DNA from: Athene noctua | Lineage: Eukaryota; Chordata; Aves; Strigiformes; Strigidae | Assembly (NCBI RefSeq): GCF_965140245.1 | Contig: NC_134049.1 | Location: 19,376,708 to 19,440,707, forward strand | DNA length: 64,000 bases | Reading direction: 5' to 3' | Part shown: piece by piece, positions 33,961-49,153 of the stretch | How the letters are laid out: each line of letters begins with the position of its first letter | How positions within the stretch are numbered: the first letter of the stretch is position 1 | The notes under the pieces: model-generated | Databases searched by the model: none | What the model was told of the DNA's origin: nothing | Seen by the model: the letters and a program-made list of their open reading frames with translations, nothing else | Made by a program: the position numbers and the translations under genes

Positions 33961-34312
33961 GTATGTAATTTTTTATTGGTAACATTTTTTTTTAGATTTT
34001 TGTTTCTGTCATTGCATAGCCATATGTGTACAGGTGCCTGTATCTGTACCTGTTCCTGTAGAACACCAAAATCATTTAGACAAGTACTGATGTTTGCTGC
34101 TTAGAAGAGCAATGCTGGAAATTTGGATCTTCAGTTTTATATCAAGTGAGTAGTATGCACATTTATATGTATAATTTTAGCTGGGTTTAAGACATGATAT
34201 TTAAAAGGTCTTACGTCTTTTCATCATGTTGAATTTTACTTTTCTGGTGATTTAGTGTGTATCATATCTTTAATGAAGACAGCTCACATTAAATATTGTC
34301 CTTCCTACCCAG
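33961..34312 (+). other. LACTB: LACTB intron 3
   Basis: 352 bp, no internal feature recognised. Ends CTTCCTACCCAG. Confidence 0.85.
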
Positions 34313-34652
34313 GTCGCTATTACTACAAGACTCTTAGTTTCACATTTGAGTGGGATTCGTCACTATGAAAAAGATATTACAAAAGTTAAGGAGGAAAAGG
34401 AAAAGGCAAACAGAGCATTTAAACTAACAAAACCCTGTCAGGATATAGAACAAAAAGAAGGCAAAGGGATTGAAAAGACTGATTCTGTCAAACCGAGGAA
34501 AGAACGCGAAGGTGAAGTAAAAAGCCGAAATTCAAAACCTGGCAGGAGAGACAAGGAATTTGAGCAAGAAGAGTATTATTTGAAGGAAAAATTTGAAAGT
34601 GTGATTGAATCACTGAAGATATTTAAAAATGATCCTTTATTCTTTAAACCAG
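34313..34652 (+). CDS. LACTB: LACTB exon 4 (vertebrate insertion)
   Basis: 340-bp exon from acceptor CTACCCAG to donor GTGAGT, residues 173-285 plus one base. Starts VAITTRLLVSHLSGIRHYEK, continues as a Lys/Glu-rich, low-complexity insertion to about residue 270, and ends FKNDPLFFKP. The insertion is absent from bacterial homologues. Its many Lys and Glu residues differ from mammals at numerous positions, so this is the fastest-changing part of the protein by my recollection. Confidence 0.95.
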
Positions 34653-36294
34653 GTGAGTTTATATTCATTTAGACCAAAATGTGCTCTTCTGGTGAAATTT
34701 TTGTTTCAAATTGTTTTGCATAGAGTGAGGATAGTAGAGTCCAGTAAAGAGTGTTTGGGAGGGGTGGGTCCTGTGCCCATTAAAAGTTCAAAGGAGAAGT
34801 ATTTGGGCTGTTCTGCACAAACCATCTGGTCATGTAATTGTCTTAAAACTGACATAACTTTTGAAGACTGAACTGATCAGGATTTTATCAGTTCAATTTT
34901 AGATAACAGTCTTGTGTAGATATCTTTATCATTCTACTGACCTGAAAGTATGTATATAAACATAACTCTCTATATATACATAACTCTTCTAATGGTGTAT
35001 CTGCACCATAATCCAGCAGGTTCAAAATCAGATGTAGCCAAGACTTAAAAGGTAATACAAAGAGTCCCATATAATGCAGGGGAGAAGAGAAAGTGGGACC
35101 TCAGGTAGAAATAAGACTTTTCTCCAAGGAGCTCCATGTAATGCAGTAAGTGCTATGAAACATACCAGTTATTGAATTTATAAATGCTAAAGCAGATTAT
35201 AATTTTGGTAACAAATTTGTATCTACAAAGTATTTTGTAAGCAGATACAAACTTGCTGTGTGCATGCTCTGGGCCTTCTAGATAGGAACCAGAAGTAAAA
35301 AATCGTAGTGAGGCACTAAACTAGAGCTAAAAAATTCTACATAAAGACCACAGAATCACAGAATTGTTGAGGTTATTTGTTGGAATTATTTAAACGAATT
35401 CTAGAGAGGGCTTTGAGGAACTTCAAGTGTTAAGTTCTAAATGAGTTAACAGGCAAATAATAAGCATTGCTGATAAAAACAGTAAATAATGTGCACTTAG
35501 GGGAAGAAGGGTAGGGTGGGGGAGAAGTTAACCACTTACCATGCTGGAGAGTTCTAGGAACCATTTCAAGAGGGAGATCTGTCTTGACTGTAGGCAGTTT
35601 GGGAGTTGCTTGATATGTAGATGTTTCATAAAAGGTGTTAGGGCAAGAATGAGATTTTAAAAATGAAACGTTGCTTTGTAAATAAATTACATTGTCCTAA
35701 ATAATATGCGTGTTAGTGTTCATATAATCTTTCAGATATTCTAGAACTAGAAAATGAGAACTAGAAAGACTTGTGATAAAAGAGGTCAAGACCTTTGAAA
35801 ACTTTGAGCAAGTACTACCCTTGTCTTTCCACCTCTAGGGTATAGACACACAAACCAGTCACAGTAGGTGAGTGTCTTTTGAGGAGTAATTTCATGGGTT
35901 GCTTCAGCTTTCCAAATCCAGACATCCTTGTTAGAACTGGTATGGTAAAACTTATGGAAAGGATGTTAAATGTCAGTTTTCACATCTTGGCACGAAACCT
36001 GGCTGTACATGCAGATCCCTGAAAATTTTTTAGTGCTCTTCTCAAGAGCTACCTGCACTTAGCAAGCATCTGTGTCTGCTGCAGAACAGAAATTCATATG
36101 GCCCAGTATTATAAGCTTGTGATGTACATCATATTAAAATGGGGGTGGAGGGAGAGTCTTTTAATTGGTTATTCATTGCTATATATAATTTTATTTGCAC
36201 ATGTGATTACTTAAATTTTATCCTTCAGATTCCATTTAAGCATCATATGGCTAACTTTTTTTTTTTTCCCCTTTTCTCATTGTGTTTCTTCAAG
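34653..36294 (+). other. LACTB: LACTB intron 4
   Basis: 1.6 kb of AT-rich intron. Contains a 26-bp fragment of a CR1 3' tail at 35349-35374, but no other gene or repeat is recognised. Ends in a T-rich tract and CTTCAAG. Confidence 0.8.
35349..35374 (-). mobile_element. CR1 3'-tail fragment
   Basis: CACAGAATCACAGAATTGTT followed by GAGGTT matches the complement of a CR1 3' end. No longer body is detectable, so this is an old or very short remnant. Confidence 0.6.
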
Positions 36295-36460
36295 GTAGTC
36301 AGTTCTTGTATTCAACATACGGCTTTACTCTCTTAAGTGCTGTTGTGGAGAGAGTTTCAGGACAAAAATTTACAGATTATATGCTAAAAATGTTTCATGA
36401 TTTGGATATGCTATCAACTGTACTAGATGACAATGAAGCAATGATCTATAACAGAGCAAG
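36295..36460 (+). CDS. LACTB: LACTB exon 5 (YST motif)
   Basis: 166-bp exon from acceptor TTCAAG to donor GTAAAC, residues 286-341. Starts GSQFLYSTYGFTLLSAVVER; YST at 291-293 is the LACTB form of the bacterial YxN motif. Ends IYNRA plus two bases of Arg341. Confidence 0.96.
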
Positions 36461-38209
36461 GTAAACAAAGATGAAACTTCTTTTTCCCATAACAACTGTT
36501 GTTCTTTGTATCTTTATTGAAACCTACTGAATTAAAAATGTGTGGGTTTTTTGGCTTTTGGGGTTTTTTTAAGCTTTTAAATGAAGTGCCTTATGTTATT
36601 TCAAAATCAGTGATGTAACTTAAGTCAGCATTATGTTACTGGTTCTGTAATTAGCACATAAAATTACACACACACGGAGCCATTTGTAATGTTTTAGGGA
36701 TAGTTTTACTAGTATTCTATAGTATTCTAAGATGTTTTGTGCTGGTGTTTATTTTGTTTGCAAATTTTCAGAGGCTCTTCTGGCTGTAGATCTGAATGCT
36801 AGTGATGTTTTCATAAATTATCAAGCTTGTACACTCAAGTTTTTTTAAATATGTATGTGCGTATATGAACCCTTTTATAAACTGAAATGTAATAGGGAAA
36901 GAATTGGGACAGATGCCAGTTTGGGGTCTTTTTATGGCCTACTTATTGCTAAGCAAAATTGAGATGCTAATGTGATGGTTTTACTTCCACAAACAGCTAG
37001 TCTGGTCCCTCAAACTTGAACATACTGACATGTTGTGGTTTGTTTAATGGTTTGGTTATACTATATTTCACCGACATGAAAATGTTTAAAAATTCATGTT
37101 CTAAATCTTATAGAGGTGTAAGTCAGTCAAGGATTTCAGTGTCTTTTGTAACAGGTTTTATTGTGATCGAAAATCTGACTATAGGGACACAGAGATGGGT
37201 CAGTGGCAGAGCTGATGGTAGTCTTGGACCATTGGTCTCTCTTCCTTCGCTTTAACCTCTGATTTTCTGTATTATGGCTTTCAGAAGTTCCCTAAAAGCT
37301 TTCCGATATAAGTGCAAGCTAAATAAGGAATGTTTCTCTGGACTCCTTGGTAGTAGGCTTGCCCTGCCCTTCCCCTGCTCCCTCCTTTTTTTTTTTTTTT
37401 TTTTTTTTCGTGGTTCCTTTCTCAACTCTCCAAGTAGTACATGGGCCTCTTGTGGTCCAAAGGTTGAAATTCATCAGGTTATATAGTAATTCAACATTCC
37501 TTTTCATATGTTGCATGAAATGTGTATGAAATGATTGAACTGTTTGTTTCAAAAGCATAATTCAGTCTGCACTCCTGTTGTGTTGTTCCTGATAGGACAT
37601 TCTGCAATTCTGATTGGTATTTTCTAATTTGTTTTTTAATGACAGGTTTTGCAAGACTCTTTCAAGCTTCTCATTTAGTAGTTCCAGAATATTCGGTTGT
37701 TGTGGTATATGGCAACTGTAATGGGGCAGTGGGGGGAAATCAGTCATGAATGGAAACTACTGTCTCAGAGCAGTCACCTAAGACTTCAGTGAAATTTCAG
37801 CTCAGTGTCTGATTATCATGAGGTAGTTGTAGGATTCCTCTTTCTTAAAGCACTTTAAATCTAGTATAGAGATTTAAGGAAAATCCTCTGCTGGCTGATC
37901 TATAGATTTCTGTCACATCTCTTATTTGTATATTGCCTTTACTCTTAGTATATCCTAAGAGTAAGTAGAAGGATTAGTACTTTTATTGAAGCTAAGCTTC
38001 TAACCTCCTAAGAAGTTAGCTGAACTTTTGTTTTCCTGTCTGAATTTCTTGTTGGATTTTTCTGCAAGAAACATATTTAAGACAAATAATTTTTTTAAAA
38101 TTGTGAAGTTTCATGAGAACAAGCTCAGTTTGCTCTTTTCGGTAGGGCAGCTTAAAATAGTTGTACCCAAGATATGAGCAATGACAAGTTGAATTTTCTT
38201 GAATTCTAG
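36461..38209 (+). other. LACTB: LACTB intron 5
   Basis: 1.75 kb of AT-rich intron with a T23 run at 37386-37408. No other feature recognised. Ends TTCTAG. Confidence 0.8.
37386..37408 (+). repeat. T23 homopolymer
   Basis: Twenty-three consecutive T in LACTB intron 5. No retroposed body is recognised on the minus strand next to it. Confidence 0.9.
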
Positions 38210-38753
38210 GTGTTATGTTTACAACAAAAAGGGACGGCTGGTAAATGCACCATACGTGGACAACTCTTACAAGTGGGCTGGTGGTGGTTTTCTGTCGTCA
38301 GTAGGTGACCTTCTGAAATTTGGAAATGCCTTGTTGTACAGTTATCAAGCTGGACAATTTAAAAACACTAACGGGAAACTTCTTCCTGGGTACCTCAAAG
38401 CAGACACAGTCGCAATGATGTGGACCCCAGTGCCAAAAACAGAAGTATCATGGGACAGGGATGGTAAATATGCAATGGCTTGGGCTGTAGTAGAGAAAAA
38501 ACAACAATGTGGCTGTTGCAGACAGCAGAGACACTATGCATCTCATACGGGTGGTGCAGTGGGGGCAAGTAGTGTCCTCCTAATTCTTCCTGAAGAGCTG
38601 GGCTCTGAAGCTATAGATACTGGGCTAGTGGCACCACCTAGAGGAGTAATTGTCAGTATTATCTGTAATATGCAATCAGTTTCACTCAACAGCACTGCCT
38701 TAAAGATTGCAAGGGAATTTGATAAAGAAAAATGGGCACAATATGTAGATTAA
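38210..38753 (+). CDS. LACTB: LACTB exon 6 (HTGG motif, C terminus)
   Basis: Last coding exon from acceptor ATTCTAG to stop TAA at 38751-38753, residues 341-521. Contains VDNSYKWAGGGFLSSVGDLL, the third active-site motif in YASHTGGAVGASSVLL (HTGG 453-456), and the conserved end NSTALKIAREFDKEKWAQYV. The 3' UTR is contiguous. Confidence 0.97.
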
Positions 38754-41640
38754 AAAAAAGAGATACACGTAGCTGAACTCACTGTACTCAAACATGAAAA
38801 ACAAATGGAGCAGGGTGTAATTGGACTCCGAGATCGCTAAGAATACATGAAGAAAAAGCATAAAAAAATTAACATAATTAACTTCTGCTAGTGGTGCTAA
38901 ATTTATGTGTAACTGGAATTCATCTCTCAGGGAAGTTCCTAACTTACAGAAAAGAAGAATGTAACAGTCAAATTTGACATCCCGTAGTACCTATGTAAAT
39001 TACTGTTATATTAGCAGTTTTTTTCCTCACCCAGTCAAGCACTTGACCAAGATGAAAAAAACTACCATTAGTTTCTTGGACTGAGAAGTACAACAAAAAA
39101 TTGTCAACCTTAAACGTTAAACTTTTGAAAAATTTCACATCTCAATTTGGGCACATGAAGAAGTAGTTTGTTATTCTCAGTTCCAGTCTGCCAAAACTGT
39201 TCAGTATTCCTTTTTAAAGAATGGGTTTACTGTTTTTATATTTTTACATAACACTTTTCTTATTTGCTTAAAAAGCAAAAAAACCCCAACAAACCCCAAG
39301 TCTTGAAGCTACCTCCAGAATGCAGATTTGTACCAGAACTAACGCTCTTGTCGGAGCTGTGAATTGTTAAGAATTAGAAAAGAATGAAGCTAGAGTAATG
39401 TAAGTAAAAAATCTTTGTGTTATTTAGATGTCCTCTCTTTCATTTTTTCAGACACGGAGAATGTGTGACACTAGTTTACTGTGAAATAAGGGTATTATTT
39501 CCACAGTCGAATATGCCCAGGTAGCACAACAAGGTGAGCTGTCAAACTGTCTCTGTTTTTGAATGATACACGTGCTAATTCTGGTAGCCAGAAATGGCAC
39601 TGTATTCTGTAATGTAGGTGTTTCTTTAGAGGTAGGGATTAGGAACTCAAATAACTCAATAAAATTTAAAGCCCATTCTTGAAGCCAGTAGTAGAAGTCT
39701 TACAGACTTTGAGAGGTTTTTTTTGAAAACCATCCTTTTTTCCATTTGGAGATCTGTCTCAAGGACTTCCTTTCGGCAAAAGGTTGAACAAGAAATTGTG
39801 ACAGAATTCCAAAGAAGCATTTTCTGATCTTCTGTTTTACTGTAGGAACACAGTAACATCTGAATATATTAATTTTATATATTGCATAATGGCATGGAAG
39901 ATCTCCCAAGATTTGCCTCCCACCCCACTTCCCCTGTAGTTAGAACAGACAGTATTTCCAGGCAAACAAAACAAAATATCCTTCAGGAAGGGTTTGAATA
40001 TTTACATCCCTGCACTGCTTCTCTGAATTAAAGGAGCAAGATGTCTTAGATAACAGCTAGCAGAAGATAGCCTTACCTGCCTCTTTCCCAAGTTAGTGCT
40101 TTCAGCATTAACTTCATAGTTGTTACCTGCCATGTGATGAAACAATATGCTGTCATCTCTGTTCCCGGTATGCCTATGCTAACATTTGTTACCCAAGACT
40201 GAAAAAATAGGAAATTCCGTATTTTGAGGTGTCAGTGTTTTACCAACATTTTTAATTGAAGCTAGTAGGACTGGTTTAGTACTCTTCAAAATGATAATAA
40301 TTCTTGTGCCTTACAACAGTGAAAGCTTACACATAAACTATTTGCTTGGGTTTTCTGGCCCACTCACCAAAACTTGATTTTTTTATGCATTAATAATGAG
40401 TTGTCTTTATCTCAAGAATATCAAATCAGTAGAGACAGCAGAGAAAACCTTTCTGAACAAACTTGCATTTGGTCAGGCAATAAATTATCTACTCTTTCAC
40501 TGAAGCCTTTGATATTGTTCGACAGTTTCAATACAGAAGTACTGGAGGTGAGCATCTACTACAATAGCAACATTTTTTTTTTTCCAGTCTTGAGCACCTA
40601 CTAGCTGGGTAAACATGCAGCAGTTGAAGTCATTGCCCGTTTTACACAGGTAACAGGAGTAAGTCTGAGTAGTTTTCATGTTGAAGAATACATGAATACA
40701 AATAGACCAAATACAATGTTTTAAATATATAAAAACTGAAAAGTAGCACTGTTATTTTAGAATTTATACCATACTTTTCTTGTGTGATGCATCTGTTTTG
40801 CAAATGGTATTGTTCTTGAAAACCATTTTGCATACTTGAGAGAAAACCAGTTTCACTCACTGACCATTGTGTTTAGGTTTAGACCCAGATTCACAATGTA
40901 GAAGGCATAGGTTTACCAGTATGCTTGTCTGCATACAACAAAACACTAATAAATGTAAATAGTTGAAGTATGTATGAAAGTGAATAATGGTAAGAAGTGT
41001 CTAAGGCATTTCGAACACTAAGATATTAATGACAGTGTCTCACTCCCCTCATAAATATGTTTAGCCACCAACTTTTTTATGCTTATCATGTTCTTTATAC
41101 TGTATCTCCCATAACTTTAAGACTTTTAAAAAACCTTTGTTGTCACATGTATGGTACTGGAGATGCTATGGTGTCTAAAGTTCATCTTCCAGTACCTGGA
41201 ACAAAATGTGTCACTGACTTTCTCTGATTTGGTATTTACTTAATAATGAGTTCTTATCTTTTAAGGTAGAGGAAGAGAAGGCAGAGATATTGGAGACTAG
41301 GAATCAATCTGGCCTTAGCACACATATTCAGGTCACAAGTGAATTAATATTGCTACTTTGAACTTTGTTCTGAAACCAGTTTTTTGATGGACTGGCATTA
41401 AGTGTGGAAAACTGGTCAATTAAAAGCGAATTTCATCATAAACTTGCTCTTACAATTTTTAATTAACCTTTATTGTGAAAACACAGTATGGCATTGACAT
41501 AAGACTACTTTTCTTAAAAGGCATGTATACTAAATTGGTGCATCTATTTCTGTATCAAACACCTACTTTTTGCATCTGGTAATCATTCTAAGTGTTCACT
41601 GTTTGAATTAACTGAAATAAAACATCTTGCAAATACAAGA
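38754..41640 (+). other. LACTB: LACTB 3' UTR (inferred extent)
   Basis: AT-rich and without other features. Candidate poly(A) signals are AATAAA at 39658-39663 and at 41616-41621. The second is followed by a GT/T-rich stretch, as expected of a functional site, giving a UTR of up to about 2.9 kb. Which end is used cannot be read from sequence alone. Confidence 0.5.
41616..41621 (+). promoter_or_regulatory. LACTB: Candidate distal LACTB poly(A) signal
   Basis: AATAAA followed 25-50 bp downstream by GGGTTTGGTTATTTTATTG, a GT/T-rich downstream element. Confidence 0.5.
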
Positions 41641-42484
41641 AATTGTAGTATCAGGGTTTGGTTATTTTATTGACTAGAAATATACAAGTTTTAAAAGTCA
41701 TAAAAAGAATACAGGTTAACTGGAAATTCCCAACAATAATTAGCTCACCAAGACACCTGATACTTGGAAAGTGATGATGATACATTGCTTGAGATATTTA
41801 GTAAAATAAGATACAAATAAAACTTTGAATGTTTTTTCATGGTTTAAAAAAAATCCACTTCTCAACAGCCATTTAGAAAGGGATGGCTCTTAGAAACTAA
41901 CTAAAAATGTGTCTTCTCATTACAAAAAGGTAATTATTCAATGTCAGTATTTAATACTGAAAATATGTATGGTTTTGCTGTACTAGTTTTTTTAATGACT
42001 GGATACTATTCACAGCTGCTACAGTGTAGTTTGCTGACTTGCTTATTATGCCCTCTCTATACTGATTGCTTTCAGTGTTACACAAAAGACTCCTTTTTTA
42101 TTTCTGGTGTATAGAAATCTCAGTATAGAATACCGAATACAGTTTGAGACCAGATTAGAGAGAAGGAAAAACCATGCATTCCAGAAAAACAGCTGAACGT
42201 GAGTAGCTCTCTCTTTTTATTTATGTAAATGGACTAAAGCAGTGTTGAATGGACCACTTTAAATTTAGCCTTTGCAGCCCTTGCGGTTAGGGTAGCTGCA
42301 GTAGTAACATACGCAAAATGCATTCATATAGCAGGTTCTGCCACCATATGCATTACACTGCTGTAGCTGATAATTAACGAGGGGAAGGATGCAGCAAGTC
42401 CAAGGCTTTTGTATGAAATGACACCACTCAATTAACAGTAAAAGTAATATAAAAATAGAGCTCAGTTGTCTACAAACTTACAGG
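41641..42484. other. Gap between the convergent 3' ends of LACTB and RPS27L
   Basis: About 850 bp of AT-rich DNA between the inferred poly(A) sites. Minus-strand AATAAA hexamers at 42216 and 41666 mean that some RPS27L transcripts could run to the LACTB end. No other feature. Confidence 0.5.
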
Positions 42485-42505
42485 AAAAACTTGCACTTCA
42501 AATTA

Positions 42506-42511
42506 TTTATT
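42506..42511 (-). promoter_or_regulatory. RPS27L: Candidate RPS27L poly(A) signal
   Basis: AATAAA on the minus strand, about 140 bp past the stop, followed by a T/GT-rich stretch. A further signal lies at 42216-42221. Confidence 0.6.
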
Positions 42512-42652
42512 GAAAAAGAGATTCCATGTCATTAGACAGCAGTAGCGTGTAATTTTTACAAAATCAATCATAATTACATTGTTATATTAACAGGCATTTT
42601 TAAACTGGTAAGGCTTTCAGGAACACAGATACAAAACCACATGCTGAAGTGT

Positions 42653-42681
42653 TCAGTGTTGCTTTCTTCTAAACGAACAGC
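42653..42681 (-). CDS. RPS27L: RPS27L exon 4 (C terminus)
   Basis: 29 coding bases after acceptor TTTACAG on the minus strand. Completes Gly76 and encodes CSFRRKQH, then TGA at 42655-42653. The 3' UTR continues to a candidate AATAAA (minus strand) at 42506-42511. Confidence 0.96.
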
Positions 42682-46067
<3,386 letters not shown>

Positions 46068-46176
46068 CTGGACATTTTACATCCATGAAGTAGGAGTTCG
46101 GGCTCTGCACCAGCCGTTTCTTTTTGTGCTTTCTCTTCTCATCCTCCAAGGAGGGGTGCACTAGATCTTTCGCCAG
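46068..46176 (-). CDS. RPS27L: RPS27L exon 2
   Basis: 109 bp from acceptor CCACCCAG to donor GTAAAG on the minus strand. Encodes LAKDLVHPSLEDEKRKHKKK, then RLVQSPNSYFMDVKCP and one base of Gly39. It contains the first zinc-binding Cys (37). Confidence 0.96.
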
Positions 46177-46800
46177 CTGGGTGGGACAAGAAGAAACGCG
46201 CGCCGCGGGTTAAACACCGCTCGGCTACTCGGGCTGACCCGATGCCGCGGAGCCGCCTTCGCTCCCCTCCCGAGCGCCGCCGCAGCGCTAGAGCCAACCT
46301 ACTCCCCCGCCCGGCCCGGCGGGACGGGGACAGCGAGACCCCGCTGGGGCCAGGGGAGCGGCGAGAGGCCCGAGCGGCCGCCGCCCGCTCCCCGCTCTGG
46401 TCGCTGCCAGCACCCCTCGGGGGGGCGGTGGCAGGCGGGCGCGTCCGCTCCGCAAGGCCGCGGCGCGCCGTACCGGGGCGGCGCCTGTCACGCGGTGCCC
46501 CCGCGCGGGTCTGGCCCGAGGCGCGCGGCGCGCCCCGAGCAGCCCCGCGGAAAGGCCCGACACGCGCCGGTAAGCAACTCACAGGCATGGCCGCCGCCAG
46601 CGCCCCGCGCCCGCCCCGCCCCGCGCTTCCGCCGGGCGCGAGGGCAGCGCCGCGCTGGCGCTGCGGGGCCGGAGCCGCTCTGGGCACCCGGCGGACTCGC
46701 GTCTATGGTGCGTGCCGGGGGCAGCGGGGCCGGAGGCTGCCGGGGCGCCGGTTTCTGAAGGGCTTCCCGAAACCGGGCGGGGGCCTCAGCCTCGTAGGGG
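46130..46800. promoter_or_regulatory. RPS27L: CpG island and promoter of RPS27L
   Basis: Dense CpG block over the first exon, the 406-bp intron 1 and the start of exon 2. Directly upstream of the start (on the minus strand) are tandem GC boxes at 46609-46624, typical Sp1 sites. I saw no full p53 element in intron 1 by eye, although mammalian RPS27L is reported to carry one there. Confidence 0.8.
46583..46588 (-). CDS. RPS27L: RPS27L exon 1 (start codon, 6 coding bases)
   Basis: Minus strand reads GGCCATGCCT then donor GTGAGT. Only Met-Pro is encoded, the known arrangement for RPS27/RPS27L. Phase 0 to exon 2. Confidence 0.93.
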
Positions 46801-49135
46801 CGTTGTTTGCAGTCCTGGCAAAATGCCATCGTGTCATTTCCCTGCACGTATCTTGATTTGTTGTCCTTTAATTGATCAGGAAATTAGCGCAGCGAGTACG
46901 TGCACGGTCGGTGAACTTCCCGTAGAGGATTTCTGTGTGAGCTCGCCGCAATGCGCCTGGTGCTCACAGACAAAATGGCACTTCAGGAAAAAGCGGCGTG
47001 AGACCTTCTCTAATGGCCACCCCATGTTCAGGGTAGGGCAGGCCCACAGTGCTCCCGCACGGGCCTTCAAAAACTGGGTAAGCGCGGAGAAAGGGTCTTA
47101 ATATGAGTGCAGTTCTCTTTGCAAAAAACCTGCGCTTTTCCCCCTCTAACAGATTAATACATGACACAGTTATTTTCACATAATAACGGGAATCTAGAAG
47201 TCCCATCTACTTTTATATTAGATGCTGACTAAATTGTCACTTGTATGTCATTTTATACTAAATGACACATTGTGTGAAGTTGTACCTATGTGCCTATTGT
47301 CCTGCAGTTTTCCACCCCAGTCAAAAAGAAAAATGCTGAAGAGTTTCCGTTAGTTACCATGTATGTGTGCAAGCCCATTTAGAAAACCTATGAGAAATAA
47401 AAGTATTGGAAACACTGAGGGTGATAAAAACATTTTTCATTATTTCTTTGAGTAAGAAGTTGAGTGGGTTTTTCCGTAAATCAATAAAACCAATCACAAG
47501 TATAATCCATAAAGACTTGGATTTAATTTAATCAAGCCTGGAACATTTAAAAGTGTAATTCACTAGAAGTCCAGTAAGTGGCACAAACAGACCTTGTGAA
47601 AATTGCTTAGTATGAAAAGTCTTCCAAAACGTACAATGGGCAGCATGTTAAGCCACATCCTTTTTGAAGAGAGAACTAATGCATTTACAAGAATTATTTT
47701 AAAAGTTTGCCATGAGCGCAAGTGAAGATGTGAGTTTTATGGAGGCACATCTTTCTGACAACAATATTTCCAACACTGGGATGGCCTCTCCAGTGCTGAC
47801 ACTGTACACAACTTTCAAAATACTTTCTTCGCACCCCAGACCCCTACATTAATCTGCAGGAATAGACCCAGGTATTGCAGTGCTCCAAGCAATTATATTG
47901 GTTTTTCTCTTCTTGACATCACAACCACTGTCTTGTAACATTGTAATGCTATGTTAACATTTTTTTCCTCATGCGCTGGAGTGGTGGTGACACACAGATA
48001 GAGGTATTTTGGAAGTATTTCTTGTTATATCATGGGGAATTTAATATGAAAGGCTCTGACTCATACTTTCCTCTCTATGCTGTCCTGTGAAACTAGGAAC
48101 ATAAAACACTTACCAGCACAGAGTCAGTTCTTGAGTCTTAGCTGTTCCTACTACCTTTAAGTCTTTTTCAAATGTATGTTATTTATTTGCAAGCAGATAG
48201 GAAAGGGGAGAATCTGTTAAGCCTGTTGATTCAGAATCTGAAGGAGAAATACATTTTTCTTTGTTTAAAAAAGTCACAAAGTATAAAGCACGACTACGAA
48301 AAAAAAAACAGGACTTCTCAAGTGCCACCCTCCTTCACCACTTCCTCCCAGCTGTCCCTTCTGAAATGTCTTTCCTGCAAGGAGCCTCTGGTGCTTGAGG
48401 AAGAATTTAGAGTCACAGTTCACATTAAAAATTTGTTTCTGTGAAAGGAGGGGCACACAGGATGGTCTAAAAACAGGATGTGTTTTGGCCACATTCCTCT
48501 GTTTGGTTCTCTATTTTGGTTTTACTTGGACATTCATTTCCTTTTCATAACTGCTTGTAGTTCAGTGACCTGCTGAATGAGTCAATTCTAATGGATTACC
48601 TTCAATCTTATGATTGAAGTTTTATTTGAAGTATACTCTAGAAAACAGAAATGCAGCACTAAGTTGTGAGTTAAGCAGGAGAGAAATACAGTCTGTACCA
48701 CTGTGGCATGGCCTGCAGAGACAGAGATAGATTCAGGTCTAAGAGAATGACTTCCTCTTTCCAGCCTTCTCCCAGCAAACAAAGACTTTGATCTCATTTT
48801 AGAGAAAAGAACAAGAAATATTATCTGTCTGCTAGAATGACAACAGGAAATTTCCAAAAGCTGATCTGGGCATGTTTAGAAACACCATAATGACAGCTGG
48901 GGGTTTTTCCCACTTTGGGAGTGGCAGTCTCTTGCTGTGTCAAAGCTGAATCTGTGTCTCTGATGACGTGGATTGTGGTGGTCTCCTGCTGGGCTGGTAC
49001 AGCCAGCACTCCCTCCCTGAGATGAGGGAGGTAGCTGCAGAGGGCCCGCTGACACCCAGCAGTGCTCTGGTCTGCTCCATCGCTGGCCTTCTGCGCCTGA
49101 GTTTGGGTGGGTCCTGAGGATTTACAAGAAGGCTT

Positions 49136-49153
49136 GGGGGGGGGGGCGGGGGG
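49136..49153 (+). repeat. G-rich tract (G11-C-G6)
   Basis: Eleven G, one C, six G. Potential quadruplex sequence. Confidence 0.9.

Larger units (their letters stand above)
30265..38753 (+). other. LACTB: LACTB gene, complete coding locus (six exons)
   Basis: Serine beta-lactamase-like protein of the mitochondrial intermembrane space. It is related to bacterial penicillin-binding/class C enzymes, polymerises into filaments, and is linked to protease activity and to lipid metabolism. Six exons (258, 67, 191, 340, 166, 544 bp) join in phase to 521 aa; human is 547 aa as I recall. The catalytic SxxK is SISK at residues 131-134. The second motif is YST at 291-293, where bacterial relatives have YxN. 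The third is HTGG at 453-456. A charged, Lys/Glu-rich insertion (about 190-270) typical of vertebrate LACTB lies between the first two motifs. Not an antibiotic-resistance gene. Confidence 0.96.

Noticed and set aside
33770..38753. Beta-lactamase homology read as bacterial contamination or antibiotic resistance
   Set aside because: The homology is spread over six spliced exons with vertebrate-specific insertion and a mitochondrial-type N terminus, in conserved synteny. It is the vertebrate gene LACTB.
46177..46582. p53 response element in RPS27L intron 1
   Set aside because: I looked for two adjacent RRRCWWGYYY half-sites and saw none; only an isolated half-site occurs, in intron 3.
46139..46856. 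182- to 204-codon open frames across the RPS27L promoter
   Set aside because: GC-driven. One includes the RPS27L exon 2/intron 1 boundary read-through and none resembles a known protein.
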